Positions 18,383-27,320 of a stretch of 64,000 nt of DNA are shown here, piece after piece. The stretch covers positions 86,008 through 150,007 of the forward strand of contig JBOHLG010000005.1 of assembly GCA_050729515.1 (NCBI GenBank), given 5' to 3'. Origin of the DNA: Acaudatibacter sp050729515 (GTDB lineage Bacteria; Pseudomonadota; Alphaproteobacteria; Caulobacterales; Caulobacteraceae). Position numbers and translations under genes: made by a program. How positions within the stretch are numbered: the stretch's first letter is position 1; every line of letters starts with the position of its first letter. The notes below the pieces were generated by a model that was given only the letters and a program-made list of their open reading frames with translations, did no database searches and was not told the DNA's origin.

Positions 18383-18967
18383 GTGAGCCTCTCGGATCTC
18401 CTCGACGATATCCGCGCCTGCCGCGCTTGCGCCGCCGAGTTTCCCCACGAACCTCGCCCGGTCGTTCAGCTGAGCAAGGAGACGCGCCTCCTGATCTGCG
18501 GCCAGGCGCCGGGCGCGCGCGTCCACCTGAGCGGCCGCTCGTTCGACGACCCCTCCGGAGTTCGCCTGCGCGCCTGGATGGGAGTGGACCCCGAGACGTT
18601 CTGGCGCCATCCGGCGATCGGCTTTGCAGCCATGGCGTTCTGTTTTCCGGGCAACGACGAGAAAGGCGGCGACCGGCCCCCGCCGGCACGCTGCGCCAAG
18701 CTGTGGCGCGCGCGTGTTCTTTCCCAACTGCCGAAGGTCGAACTGACCCTCCTCCTGGGCCGGCCCGCCCAGATGTGGTCGCTTGGCAAGGCCGCCAAGG
18801 GAAGTCTCGACGCCGAAGTCAGGGCATGGCGCGAGCGCCTGCCAGAGGTGCTGCCGCTTCCCCATCCCTCATGGCGCAATACCGCCTGGCTCAAGCGCAA
18901 CCCTTGGTTCGAGGCCGAGGTGACGCCCTATCTGCGCGAGCGGGTGGCGGCGATCCTGGCGTCGTGA
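18383..18967 (+). CDS. Uracil-DNA-glycosylase-family protein
   Basis: A 194-residue protein of the UDG-like superfamily. The N-terminal CRACAAEF block resembles the cysteine cluster of family 4/5 enzymes but has fewer cysteines. LLICGQAPGARVHLSGRSFDD near residues 38-58 matches the uracil-pocket motif region, and LPLPHPSWRNTAWLKRNPWF near 155 matches the C-terminal HPS motif. Family members remove uracil from DNA, though this short branch has little experimental support. The start is set at GTG 18383, just after GGAGGA; a TTG at 18329 overlapping the GST stop is the alternative. Confidence 0.78.
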   Translation: MSLSDLLDDIRACRACAAEFPHEPRPVVQLSKETRLLICGQAPGARVHLSGRSFDDPSGVRLRAWMGVDPETFWRHPAIGFAAMAFCFPGNDEKGGDRPPPARCAKLWRARVLSQLPKVELTLLLGRPAQMWSLGKAAKGSLDAEVRAWRERLPEVLPLPHPSWRNTAWLKRNPWFEAEVTPYLRERVAAILAS

Positions 18968-19986
18968 GGACGCTCTTCATCGCCGCGCTCGGAGCTCTCC
19001 TTGTCGCCTGCGCGCCCACCCTCCAGGAAGCGGGCGCGCCTTCCCCGAGATTTTCGGGGCCAAGGCTGGAGAAGACCGTCTTCGTCAGTTTCGATGGGGC
19101 GCGGCTGGGACTTTCCCGATGGGATGCGACCAATGGCGATCCCTGGGCGGTGATCATCGGTCTTCACGGCATGGACGACTACTCCAACGCCTTCCATCTC
19201 GCCGGGCCCTGGTGGGCGGCCCATGGGGTCACCACCCTCGCCTTCGACCTGCGCGGCTTTGGCCGCTCGCCGCACCGGGGTATCTGGGCCCCCGAAGCGC
19301 TCGACCTCGAGGACATCCGCACCATCGCCGCGCTCGCCCATCGCCGCTGGCCGAAGGCGACCATCGCGGTGGTCGGCGAGAGTCTGGGAGGGGCGCTCGC
19401 CATCGAGGCCTTCGCCTCCGACCGTCCGCCCGACGCCCAGCGCCTGATCCTCCTCTCGCCGGCGGTATGGGGCTGGTCCACCCAGCCTTTCTACCGGCAT
19501 GGGGCGCTGTGGCTCGTCTCCCATACCGCTCCGGGCGCGATCCTCACCCCACCGCGATGGCTCACCCGCCACATCGCCGCCACCGACAACCGCGCCGAGC
19601 TCATCGCCATGAGCCGCGATCCCCTGATGATCTGGGGCGCACGCGCCGACGCGCTCATGGGCCTTGTCGACACCATGCAGAGGGCCTCAAAGGAGATCGC
19701 TGATCTCAAGGTCCCGACCCTCTACGCCTACGGTGCCCACGACGAGATCATCCCCACCAAGGCCGCGTTCGAGGCCGCCGCACGCCTGCCCCCCTCCGAC
19801 CACACCGCCTACTATCTGCAAGGCTGGCACCTGCTTCTTCGCGACCTTCACGCCAAGGTGGTGTGGGCCGATGTGCTGGCCTTCATCAAGGTCCCCGACG
19901 CCCCGCTTCCCTCCGGCGCTCCACCCATTCCCCTACCTCGCTCGCGCGCGGCCAAGGCGGCCGAACGGGCGTCTGGCCAGAACTGA
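18964..19986 (+). CDS. Alpha/beta-hydrolase lipoprotein (lysophospholipase-like)
   Basis: A 340-residue hydrolase with a lipoprotein signal (LFIAALGALLVACAP, lipobox Cys near residue 17). The fold signatures are HGMDDYSNAF (oxyanion region), the nucleophile elbow VVGESLGGAL with Ser near residue 141, an acid in YGAHDEIIPT near residue 259 and the catalytic His in GWHLLLRD near residue 292. This resembles monoglyceride lipase/lysophospholipase (Hydrolase_4) proteins. The GTG start overlaps the glycosylase stop by four bases (GTGA). It probably acts on lipids at the inner face of the cell envelope. Confidence 0.85.
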   Translation: MRTLFIAALGALLVACAPTLQEAGAPSPRFSGPRLEKTVFVSFDGARLGLSRWDATNGDPWAVIIGLHGMDDYSNAFHLAGPWWAAHGVTTLAFDLRGFGRSPHRGIWAPEALDLEDIRTIAALAHRRWPKATIAVVGESLGGALAIEAFASDRPPDAQRLILLSPAVWGWSTQPFYRHGALWLVSHTAPGAILTPPRWLTRHIAATDNRAELIAMSRDPLMIWGARADALMGLVDTMQRASKEIADLKVPTLYAYGAHDEIIPTKAAFEAAARLPPSDHTAYYLQGWHLLLRDLHAKVVWADVLAFIKVPDAPLPSGAPPIPLPRSRAAKAAERASGQN

Positions 19987-19995
19987 GGAGAAGAA

Positions 19996-21474
19996 ATGCG
20001 CGTCTTCATCGCCGGCATCGCCACCGAGACCAACACCTTCGCGCCCTTTCCGACCGGCCGGGCGGGATTCGAGGAGTACGGCCTTTCCAAGGACACATCC
20101 AAGAGCGAAGGCCCGCTTTCCGGTCCATTGAAGGCGTTCCGCCGGAAGGCGGAAGCGGCGGGAGACGAGGTGATCGAGAGCCTCTGCGCCTTCGCCGAAC
20201 CCTCCGGCCGCACCGTCCAGAAAGTCTGGGAGGAGCTGCGCGATGAGATCCTCTCCGACCTCGCCGGCGCCGGCGCGGTCGACCTCATCCTCCTGATGCT
20301 GCATGGGGCGATGGTCTCGCAGGAATGCGACGACTGCGAAGGGGAGATCATCGCCAGGGCGAGGGCGCTTCACCCCTCCGCGGTGATCGGGGTCGAGCTC
20401 GATCTCCACTGCCATCTCACCACCGCGATGGTCGAACAGGCGGACTTCGTCGTTCCGTGCAAGGAGTATCCGCACATCGACTTCGTTCCGCGCGCCAAGG
20501 AGCTCTTCGATCTCTGCCGCGCGAAGGCGGAGGGGAGGATCCGGCCGGTCGCCGCCCTCGTCGATACCGCCATGGTCGGCTTCTATCCGACCCTCGATCC
20601 GCCGATGAGCGAGATCGTGGCCGATCTGAAGGCGGCCGAGGCGCGCGCGCCCATCCTCACCGCCGGGATCGCCCACGGTTTTCCCTGGGGCGATGTGGCC
20701 GAGATGGGGACTCGCGTTCTCGTCTATGCCGATGGCGACGCCGAGGCGGCCAGCCGGGAGGCGATGGGGTTCGCGCGCCGGCTCTACGGCCTTCGCGAGA
20801 CGCTCCTTCCCCGGCTTCCCGAGATTGCCGATTCCCTGGAAAGGGCGCGGGGCCTCAATGGCCGGATCGTGCTTGGCGACTTCGCCGACAATCCCGGCGG
20901 CGGCGCGCCGGGCGATTCCACATTCTTCCTGCGCGCCATGCTCGAGAGGAACCTCTCGGAGGCTGCCGTCGGGTGCATCTACGATCCCATGGCGGCGGCG
21001 ACCTGCGCCGAGGCTGGGGTCGGCGCGAAGCTGGCCATTCGTCTGGGCGGCAAGTCGGGTCCGGCCTCGGGCGACCCGCTCGATCTTGCCGTCGAAGTCA
21101 TGGCGGTGGAGGAGAACCACAGCCAGGGCGTCTTCGGCGGGCGTCAGCCCCTGGGTCGCTCGGTGTGGCTGAAGAGCAGCGGGATCGACGTGGTGGTCTC
21201 TTCGGTGAGGACCCAGGTCTTCGAAAGGGACGCCTTCACCGGGCTTGGAGTGGCGCTCGATGACAAGCGCCTGGTGGTGGTCAAGAGCTCAAATCATTTC
21301 CAGGCCGGCTTTCGGCCCGGCGCCGACCATATCTGGGCGGTCGCCTCTCCAGGCGCGCTCGGCCTCGATTTCGCCGCCATGCCCTACGAGCGGCGCAAGG
21401 GCGACTACTTTCCGAGACTCCCTGATCCTTGGGCCGCTCACGGGGAGCCCTCGCCCCGGATCTTCACACTCTGA
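19996..21474 (+). CDS. M81-family metallopeptidase (MlrC-like)
   Basis: A 492-residue protein of the M81 family, named for microcystinase C, which cleaves a linear microcystin fragment. Family features are the N-terminal MRVFIAGIATETNTFAPFPT, the metal-binding GVELDLHCHLT near residue 137, ADNPGGGAPGDSTFF near residue 300 and a C-terminal domain with KSSNHFQAGF. Most bacterial members act on unknown peptides or amides. It follows the lipoprotein hydrolase by nine bases with a good ribosome site (GAGGAGAAGAA), so the two are probably co-transcribed. It converges with the hybrid kinase. Confidence 0.88.
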   Translation: MRVFIAGIATETNTFAPFPTGRAGFEEYGLSKDTSKSEGPLSGPLKAFRRKAEAAGDEVIESLCAFAEPSGRTVQKVWEELRDEILSDLAGAGAVDLILLMLHGAMVSQECDDCEGEIIARARALHPSAVIGVELDLHCHLTTAMVEQADFVVPCKEYPHIDFVPRAKELFDLCRAKAEGRIRPVAALVDTAMVGFYPTLDPPMSEIVADLKAAEARAPILTAGIAHGFPWGDVAEMGTRVLVYADGDAEAASREAMGFARRLYGLRETLLPRLPEIADSLERARGLNGRIVLGDFADNPGGGAPGDSTFFLRAMLERNLSEAAVGCIYDPMAAATCAEAGVGAKLAIRLGGKSGPASGDPLDLAVEVMAVEENHSQGVFGGRQPLGRSVWLKSSGIDVVVSSVRTQVFERDAFTGLGVALDDKRLVVVKSSNHFQAGFRPGADHIWAVASPGALGLDFAAMPYERRKGDYFPRLPDPWAAHGEPSPRIFTL

Positions 21475-21486
21475 TCGCGGTCTCGT

Positions 21487-23289
21487 TCAGGCCCTCGGCT
21501 GAAGGCGCGTCACGTTCGAGGATGCGCCCTCGTTCCGGGAAAGCAGGCCGTGGACCGCGGCGAGCAGCCGGTCGGGATCGAAGGGCTTGGAGACGAGCTC
21601 GGCCTCGCGGAAGGTGGCGGGCAGCGCCTCGCGCCCATAGCCGCTCAAAAAGGCGAAAGGCCGCCCGCTCCGGGTGAGAGCCGCGGCGAGGTCGTCCACC
21701 CTCTCCCCGCCGAGGTTGGCGTCGAGGAGCGCCGCATCGAAGCGGCCCTCGGCGATGAGACGCCGGGCGCTTTCCAGGTGCGAGGCCGGCCCGACCACCG
21801 CGAAATCATGCGCCTCGAGCTCCTGCTCGATCTCGATGGCTACCAGGGGTTCGTCTTCGATGACGAGGATGCGCCCGGAGCGTCCCTCGATCGCGCCCTT
21901 GCGCACCCAGACGTCGCTCTTTTTCCCAGGCTTCGAAGGCTCGGCGAGAACGAGCTTCTCCTCCTCGGGAAGGGGGAGGCGGATCTCGCAGGTAACGCCA
22001 TCTGCGCCATACCGGATCGACGCCTCGCCCTTGTTGGCCTCGAGACTGCGCTCGATGAGCGTGGAGCCGAACCCGCGGGCTCGCGGCGTGCTTAGATTGG
22101 GAACCCCGCCCTCCTTCCAGGAAAGGCGCAGTTCGCGTCCGGCGCTGAAGTCGAGGTCCCAGGCGATGAGGAGCGATCCGGTGGGGACCGAGAGCGCCCC
22201 ATATTTGCGCGCGTTGGTGGCGAGCTCGTGCAGGACCAGGGCGAGTTGCACCGCGATCCTGGCCTCGAGCATCACGTTGGGGCCGCTGATGGCGATGCGG
22301 CTTCCTTCCGCCGAGCCCAGAGTCACCTGTTCGCGCACGAGGTCCTTCATGCCGGCGCCCCTCATCTTGCGGGAGACCAGCAGGTCATGGGCGCGAGCGA
22401 GCGCCTGCACCCGGCCGTTGAAGCTCTCCACGAAAGCGCGCGGGTCGGCGGCCTGGCGCATCGACTGGCGCGCGAGGGCCTGGATCGTCGCCAGGCTATT
22501 TTTTACGCGGTGGTTCAATTCGTGGAAGAGCAGGTCCTGGAGCTTTTCGTTCTGCTTCTTCTCGGTGATGTCGCGGGCGACCTTGGAGGCGCCGACGAGT
22601 ACGCCCTTCTTGTCGCGCACCGGCGAGACGGTGATCGAGATGTCGATGAGGCGGCCGTCCTTGGCCTGGCGCTGGGTCTCGAAGTGATCGATCCGCTCGC
22701 CGCCCCGCAAGCGGGCGAGAATGTCATCCTCCTCCGACTGGAGATGGGCGGGGATGATCTTGCGGATGCTCTGGCCGATCATCTCTTGGGCCGTGTGGCC
22801 GAAGATCCGTTCCGCCGCGTCGTTCCAGGAGGTGACGACGCCTTCGAGCGTCTTGCTGACGATGGCGTCGTCCGAGGACGAGACGATGGCGGCCAGGCGC
22901 CCGGCGTCGTCTTCGGCCAGCTTGCGCTCGGTGATGTCGACAAGGAGGTTAATCGCGCCGACGACCTTGCCGTTCGCGTCCCGGATGGTGTTCGGGAAGG
23001 GGGAGAAGATGAGCCGTGAGCCGTCCGGACGCTCGGCGATCGCCTCGGCTCCCAGCACCGGTCGATCCTCCTTGAGGGCGACGGCCATGGGGCATTGATC
23101 GTGGCGCATCGGGCGGCCGTCGAGAAAATAGAGCTTCCAGGAGCCGCACCACTTCGCGCTGCCCAGCTCCGGCCGATGGCCCCACAGCTCCGCCGCCGCC
23201 TCGTTGAAGAAGGTGATCCGCCCCTCGGCGTCGGTGGTGTAGACCGCTGCCGGCAAAGCCGCGAGGGCGCGCCGGGCTTCATCTTCCAT
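21487..23289 (-). CDS. PAS-PAS-HWE histidine kinase fused to a receiver domain
   Basis: A 600-residue cytosolic hybrid kinase without transmembrane helices. Order: PAS domain about 8-115, second PAS about 125-245 (IVSSSDDAIVSKTLEG), an HWE-type kinase core with phosphoacceptor His in FHELNHRVKNSLATIQALAR near residue 265 and an ATPase domain with HELATNARKYGA near 365, then a receiver domain about 470-590 with the Asp in DAALLDANLGG. HWE kinases are frequent in alphaproteobacteria and often sense light or redox through PAS. No cysteine for LOV-type flavin binding is evident in the PAS domains. It converges with the M81 gene. Confidence 0.9.
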   Translation of the reverse strand: MEDEARRALAALPAAVYTTDAEGRITFFNEAAAELWGHRPELGSAKWCGSWKLYFLDGRPMRHDQCPMAVALKEDRPVLGAEAIAERPDGSRLIFSPFPNTIRDANGKVVGAINLLVDITERKLAEDDAGRLAAIVSSSDDAIVSKTLEGVVTSWNDAAERIFGHTAQEMIGQSIRKIIPAHLQSEEDDILARLRGGERIDHFETQRQAKDGRLIDISITVSPVRDKKGVLVGASKVARDITEKKQNEKLQDLLFHELNHRVKNSLATIQALARQSMRQAADPRAFVESFNGRVQALARAHDLLVSRKMRGAGMKDLVREQVTLGSAEGSRIAISGPNVMLEARIAVQLALVLHELATNARKYGALSVPTGSLLIAWDLDFSAGRELRLSWKEGGVPNLSTPRARGFGSTLIERSLEANKGEASIRYGADGVTCEIRLPLPEEEKLVLAEPSKPGKKSDVWVRKGAIEGRSGRILVIEDEPLVAIEIEQELEAHDFAVVGPASHLESARRLIAEGRFDAALLDANLGGERVDDLAAALTRSGRPFAFLSGYGREALPATFREAELVSKPFDPDRLLAAVHGLLSRNEGASSNVTRLQPRA

Positions 23290-23430
23290 GACGCGCCCTT
23301 TCCACGAGACGTCCGGTGCTCAATGCCCGCCTGCCTTTGAGGTTCCCTCGCGGGAAAGGTAAGGCGGCCGGGCTTTTCCCTACCCCGAGAGGGGATCGAG
23401 GTATATGGCGCGGCCCGCGTGGAGGGAGAC

Positions 23431-23553
23431 TTGCGCCGATTGCTTCTCGTGCGCCACGGCGAGGTCGAGTGGATCGACCCTCCGAGGTTTCGTGGGCGCG
23501 CGGACAAGCCCTTTCGGCCGCTCTTGACGCCCAGGAAGACGTACATCGAGTAG
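23431..23553 (+). pseudogene. Truncated histidine-phosphatase (phosphoglycerate-mutase-like) gene
   Basis: A good ribosome site (GGAGGGAGAC at 23421) is followed by a TTG start and codons for LRRLLLVRHGEVEWIDPPRF, with the RHGE catalytic motif of histidine phosphatases, then RGRADKP. Family similarity stops abruptly at about 23510, and a stop follows at 23551. The rest of the gene is not found elsewhere in the window. This marks the left edge of an insertion. Confidence 0.75.
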
Positions 23554-23699
23554 CCGTACTCGCCGCCTTTGTAGGAATGGCGAATGCGCCGCCAGTCGAC
23601 GCCATCGGTCGACCAACCGCGGTCGAGGTCGAGGTAGTCGCTGGGCCGAACGCGGAGGTCGAACGTCCTGAAGAGCGAGGCGCTGGCAAGGGTCTTCAC
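23511..23699 (-). pseudogene. Unidentified gene truncated at the island edge
   Basis: A GTG at 23699 overlaps the stop of the MFS gene (GTGA) and opens a frame whose first 60 or so residues look like real protein (TFDLRVRPSDYLDLDRGWS, then SYKGGEYGYSMYVFLGVKSG). At about 23511 the frame enters sequence that on the other strand encodes the broken histidine phosphatase. It then runs on without a stop into low-quality reading, so the genuine C-terminus is missing. I do not recognise the family. The coupling suggests it once formed an operon with the transporter. Confidence 0.5.
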
Positions 23700-24895
23700 G
23701 GCCGGCCTCCGCGATGGCGCGCCACCCAGATGAAGAACGGGGTGGCGGCAAGCTCGGCGACGACGCAGAAGGCGATCACCTCCGGTATGGAGCGGTCGTA
23801 GAGGAAGCCGATCAGGCCGCTGCCGACGAACCAGAAGGCCCCATAACCAGCGGTGAAGAGACCGAAGGCGCCGGCGCGCTTGCCGCCCGGCGCCATCGGC
23901 GTCACGGCCGCCGGGATGATCGACTCGTGCACGCCCATTCCGAGGCCCCAGATCGCCGCACCGACAAGCGCCACCCAGAACCCGCCGAGGAAGACCAGAG
24001 GCGCAAACAGGGCGGAGATCACGGTAAGGGCGATCAATACGGAAAAGCCGAACCGGTCGAAGAGGCGTCCGAAGAGGAGCGAGCCCGCGCCGCTGACGCC
24101 CATCGCCACAGCGTAGAAGACCGCGATGTACGGTCCCGTGACGACGTGGGCGCGGGCGAAATGGTAGGCGATCAGCGGATAGTCGGCGAAGCCCATCGCC
24201 GCGAGCCCGGCGCCGGCCAGGTAGACCCAGTAGACGCGCGGGAGCGCTTGGCCGGAGTCGGCCGAAGGTTCGGGACCCAGTTCCTGCGGCCGTGGGTAGA
24301 GCAGACGCGCGGCGCCGACAAAGACGAGGTTGATGGCGGCCGGAATCGCCAGGGCCGCGAAGGCCAGGTGGAAGTCGCCCCGGCGCGCGAGGACAGCGGC
24401 GATGGCGAGCGGTCCAACCATGGCGCCCAACTGATCGAGGGCCTCGTGCAGGCCGAACGCCCAACCGACGCCGCCCGCCTCCTGGCCGGCGTAGGAGAGC
24501 ATCGTGTCGCGTGGGGGATTGCGGATCGCCTTTCCAACCCGCTCGAGAACGATCAGAACGGCCGCCGCCGGCCAAGCTCCGGTCAGCGCCAGGGCGGGGA
24601 CCGCCATCATCTGAACGAGGTAGCCGAAGATGGTGATTGGCCAATAGGCGCGGCTCGCGTCCGCCCACCGCCCGGAAACGAACCGAAGCCCATAGCCCGC
24701 GAGCTCGCCCAAGCCGGTGACAACGCCCACCACGGTGGCGCTGGCGCCCAGCATGCCGAGATAGGGGCCCAGGATGCTGCGCGAACCCTCGTACGTGAAA
24801 TCGGCGAAGAAGCTGAGGACCCCGATCAGCAGGACGAAGCGCAAGGCGATCCGGCGACGACCTTTCGAGTTTCCAAGCGCCACGAGTTCAGCCAC
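23696..24895 (-). CDS. MFS transporter
   Basis: A 399-residue major-facilitator protein with twelve predicted transmembrane helices. Motif-A-like sequence occurs as GYGLRFVSGRWADAS near residue 65, and LIVLERVGKAIRNPPRDTMLS near 115 is a strong conserved block of a subfamily of uncharacterised MFS proteins. GADSLLFGRLFDRFG-like sequence repeats the motif in the second half. The start is GTG at 24895 with AGGAGA six bases upstream. It lies 22 bp after the GTPase gene and overlaps the truncated gene downstream. The substrate is unknown. Confidence 0.8.
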   Translation of the reverse strand: MAELVALGNSKGRRRIALRFVLLIGVLSFFADFTYEGSRSILGPYLGMLGASATVVGVVTGLGELAGYGLRFVSGRWADASRAYWPITIFGYLVQMMAVPALALTGAWPAAAVLIVLERVGKAIRNPPRDTMLSYAGQEAGGVGWAFGLHEALDQLGAMVGPLAIAAVLARRGDFHLAFAALAIPAAINLVFVGAARLLYPRPQELGPEPSADSGQALPRVYWVYLAGAGLAAMGFADYPLIAYHFARAHVVTGPYIAVFYAVAMGVSGAGSLLFGRLFDRFGFSVLIALTVISALFAPLVFLGGFWVALVGAAIWGLGMGVHESIIPAAVTPMAPGGKRAGAFGLFTAGYGAFWFVGSGLIGFLYDRSIPEVIAFCVVAELAATPFFIWVARHRGGRP

Positions 24896-24917
24896 GCATC
24901 GTCTCCTGCGGCGAGTG

Positions 24918-26705
24918 TCAACCCATTAAGCACGCCAGCTCGCCTTCGATCTGGCGTAACCGGCCGTGGGCCACGTCCAGCACAGTCAGCCGTCCGGAGC
25001 TGTCGAGCTCGTAGCGGCGGCGCTGGTTGACCGCGGCGTCCATCACATCGCGTGTGGAGGCGAGGTTAGCCGCGAGGAGCCGGTCCATCTCCGCGCCGAA
25101 CCTGCGGAAGGCATCGTGGATATTCTGGCGCATCGCCCAGCGGAGTTTCTCCACGTTCCTCAGCATGACGCCATTCAGCTCGCGCCGGATCCGCCTGCGC
25201 TGCGCCGCGGCGCGCATCGGTTTTGGCAGAAGCCGTTCGCCGGCCCCGGTCGGCAGCGGGTTGAGGGCCTCCGGGCGATCGATTACCCAGGTCGGTAGGA
25301 ACTGCGGCTCGAACTCGGACAGCTCGGCAGCGCCGTCGAACGGAATGTCCATGACTTCCGCGGCCGTGCGCCGGACAAGACCGAAAAGGGCCTCTGCACG
25401 CGCCGCGTGCTTGCGGAAAGTCGCTTCGAGTGTCGAGTCCACGACCTCGATAATGGCTTCGAGCTCGTGCTGGAACCGGCCCGGCAGGCCATGGCGAATC
25501 CGGTTCCACGCTGCCGCCAAATCGTCCGGCGCGCTACTCATCTCGCCAAGGACCTGCCCGGCGAGCCGCTCGCGCAGCTGGATGGCCGCTTCCTCTAAGA
25601 TCTCGAACAAGCGCTTCTGGTCGGCGGCCAGCAAGTCGCCCACGAATTGGCGCTCGGCCTGAAAGCCAGCGATCGCCTCGGCAAACGTCGAGCGTTTGAC
25701 TTCGAGGTCGGAGAGCGGCAGCTCCAGAGCCCTTCGCTCCAGGGAGATCTCGAAGGCGAGGTTCTTCACGAGCGAGCGACCTTTTCGCGTGACCGCGGCC
25801 TCGAGGATGGCGTCGCGCTCGGTCGCGATGAGTTCATCGAGACGCGTTTCGAGGTCGACCAGCCCGCTCTCCCGCAGACCGATTTCATCTTCCACCAGCT
25901 TCGCTTCCAACCCTCGCCTTGCGCTCACGACGAAGATTTCCGGCGCATCCAACGCCGCCTGCTCGGTAAGGACGCGGCGCAGGAAGCTCTCAGCCGCTTC
26001 CAATTCGCTGGCCAAGAGGAGGTCGGCCTTGTTGAGAACCACAAGAAGATGGCTTGCGTTCTCCCGCACGCGCCCGAGGTAATCCAGTTCCGCCTGGGTG
26101 ATTGGGGGGTCCGCGGAGACGACGAAGAGAGCGGCGTCGCAAGCGGGCAGACTCATCTCGGCGGCGACGGTGTTGTGTTGCAAGGTAGAGCCCACGCCGG
26201 GCGTATCGATCAGAGTGACTCCGCGGCCAAGCAGCTGCGAAGGCGTACGGATGCGTGCGCGGGCCACCCCTCGGATGTTCTCGGAGTTGCCCTCCTCGGT
26301 CACCGCGCCGAAGAGGGAGCGGCGCAGAGAGACGATGTCCTCCGGCGCGCCGATCTCCGTCCGCCCGTCCTTGAATTCGACCTGAAACTCGAGCTCGGGG
26401 CCGCTCTCGACGAAGGTGGGTATCGCCGTCACCGGCGCCACCCCCACCGGCAAGAGGTCCTTCCCGATCAGTGCGTTGAGCAGCGTGCTCTTGCCTCGCT
26501 TGAATTGGCCGACCACCGCAAGTTGCAAGCGACCGTGAGCCAGGCGGTCTCTCAATTCGCGGAGCGAAACTGCAAATGCGCCGCGCCCGGCGTCAGAAGC
26601 GATCTCGATGGCGGCATTGAGCAGCCGGATGGGCTCCGAGATGTCGGCGCCGTGCTCAGGCGGCGTATCGAACTTGGGTGGTTCAAAGCTACTCTGAACG
26701 CCCAT
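24918..26705 (-). CDS. Dynamin-like GTPase
   Basis: A 595-residue large GTPase of the bacterial dynamin superfamily. G1 is GQFKRGKST at residues 66-74, G2 is the Thr in VTAIPT near 93, G3 is DTPGVGST near 165 and G4 is NKAD near 220. After residue 290 the protein is mostly helical with long charged stretches, as in the stalk of dynamin-like proteins, and contains PLPTGAGERLLPKPMRAAAQ-like basic sequence that could contact membrane. The ATG at 26705 is chosen because GGAGGG lies seven bases upstream. Such proteins remodel or repair membranes. Its place in the island with membrane-complex genes suggests an envelope role. Confidence 0.83.
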   Translation of the reverse strand: MGVQSSFEPPKFDTPPEHGADISEPIRLLNAAIEIASDAGRGAFAVSLRELRDRLAHGRLQLAVVGQFKRGKSTLLNALIGKDLLPVGVAPVTAIPTFVESGPELEFQVEFKDGRTEIGAPEDIVSLRRSLFGAVTEEGNSENIRGVARARIRTPSQLLGRGVTLIDTPGVGSTLQHNTVAAEMSLPACDAALFVVSADPPITQAELDYLGRVRENASHLLVVLNKADLLLASELEAAESFLRRVLTEQAALDAPEIFVVSARRGLEAKLVEDEIGLRESGLVDLETRLDELIATERDAILEAAVTRKGRSLVKNLAFEISLERRALELPLSDLEVKRSTFAEAIAGFQAERQFVGDLLAADQKRLFEILEEAAIQLRERLAGQVLGEMSSAPDDLAAAWNRIRHGLPGRFQHELEAIIEVVDSTLEATFRKHAARAEALFGLVRRTAAEVMDIPFDGAAELSEFEPQFLPTWVIDRPEALNPLPTGAGERLLPKPMRAAAQRRRIRRELNGVMLRNVEKLRWAMRQNIHDAFRRFGAEMDRLLAANLASTRDVMDAAVNQRRRYELDSSGRLTVLDVAHGRLRQIEGELACLMG

Positions 26706-26774
26706 CGCGATGCCCTCCTGCTTGAGGCCGTGCGTCGTCACCTGGTTGCAGGAGTCATCGGCCCACAGCGGGCA

Positions 26775-26784
26775 TTCCCGGGAA
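26775..26784. promoter_or_regulatory. Palindrome in the divergent promoter region
   Basis: TTCCCGGGAA is a perfect 10-bp palindrome in the 261-bp gap between the dynamin-like GTPase and the DUF190 gene. It could be an operator for one or both. The match is short and may be chance. Confidence 0.2.
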
Positions 26785-26966
26785 CTCCACCCCGCATTCG
26801 GAACCGGCGCTCAACGCTTCGGACGGTCGAACGCGCCGGTGTTGGGCCAGATTAGACGGTTCCTGGCAAGTCTGAAGTCATGGCGCCGGTTGTGCTATGC
26901 TCGGCGTCGATGCGGCTCGGTCATGTGGCCGCCTCCGCGCCCAACGCGGTGAAAGGGAGCTAGTCG

Positions 26967-27311
26967 ATGGAAGCCCCGCAGTCCGCACTGCTCCTCAGGA
27001 TCTACACCGAGGAGGGCAAGTTCCATCAGCATCGGCCTCTTTACGAATACATTGTCATGAAGGCGCGGGAGTTGAAGCTCGCGGGCGCTACGGTTCTGCG
27101 CGGACCCATGGGTTATGGATTCCACGCCAAGATCCACACCGCAAAGATACTGGACCTCTCTGCGAAGCTCCCGTTGGTGATCGAGATCGTGGATTCGGAG
27201 GACAGGATTAGGAACTTCGTCGCCGAACTGGACCCGATCAAGGATCTCGGCCTGGTCACGCTCGAGAAGGTCGAGGTCGTGCACTATGGGAGTCGCGCTC
27301 CGGCCGGCTGA
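26967..27311 (+). CDS. DUF190 (PII-like) protein
   Basis: A 114-residue protein of the DUF190 family, which is structurally related to PII signalling proteins. The family pattern is clear: LLRIYTEEGKFHQHRPLYEYI at the N-terminus, ARELKLAGATVLRGPMGYG near residue 40 and LPLVIEIVDSEDRIR near 75. GGGAGCTAG before the ATG is a good ribosome site. Members are often next to transport proteins and may sense nucleotides. It converges with the last gene of the Ehr-like operon, separated by nine bases, and is divergent from the GTPase. Confidence 0.9.
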   Translation: MEAPQSALLLRIYTEEGKFHQHRPLYEYIVMKARELKLAGATVLRGPMGYGFHAKIHTAKILDLSAKLPLVIEIVDSEDRIRNFVAELDPIKDLGLVTLEKVEVVHYGSRAPAG

Positions 27312-27320
27312 TCGCGGCGT

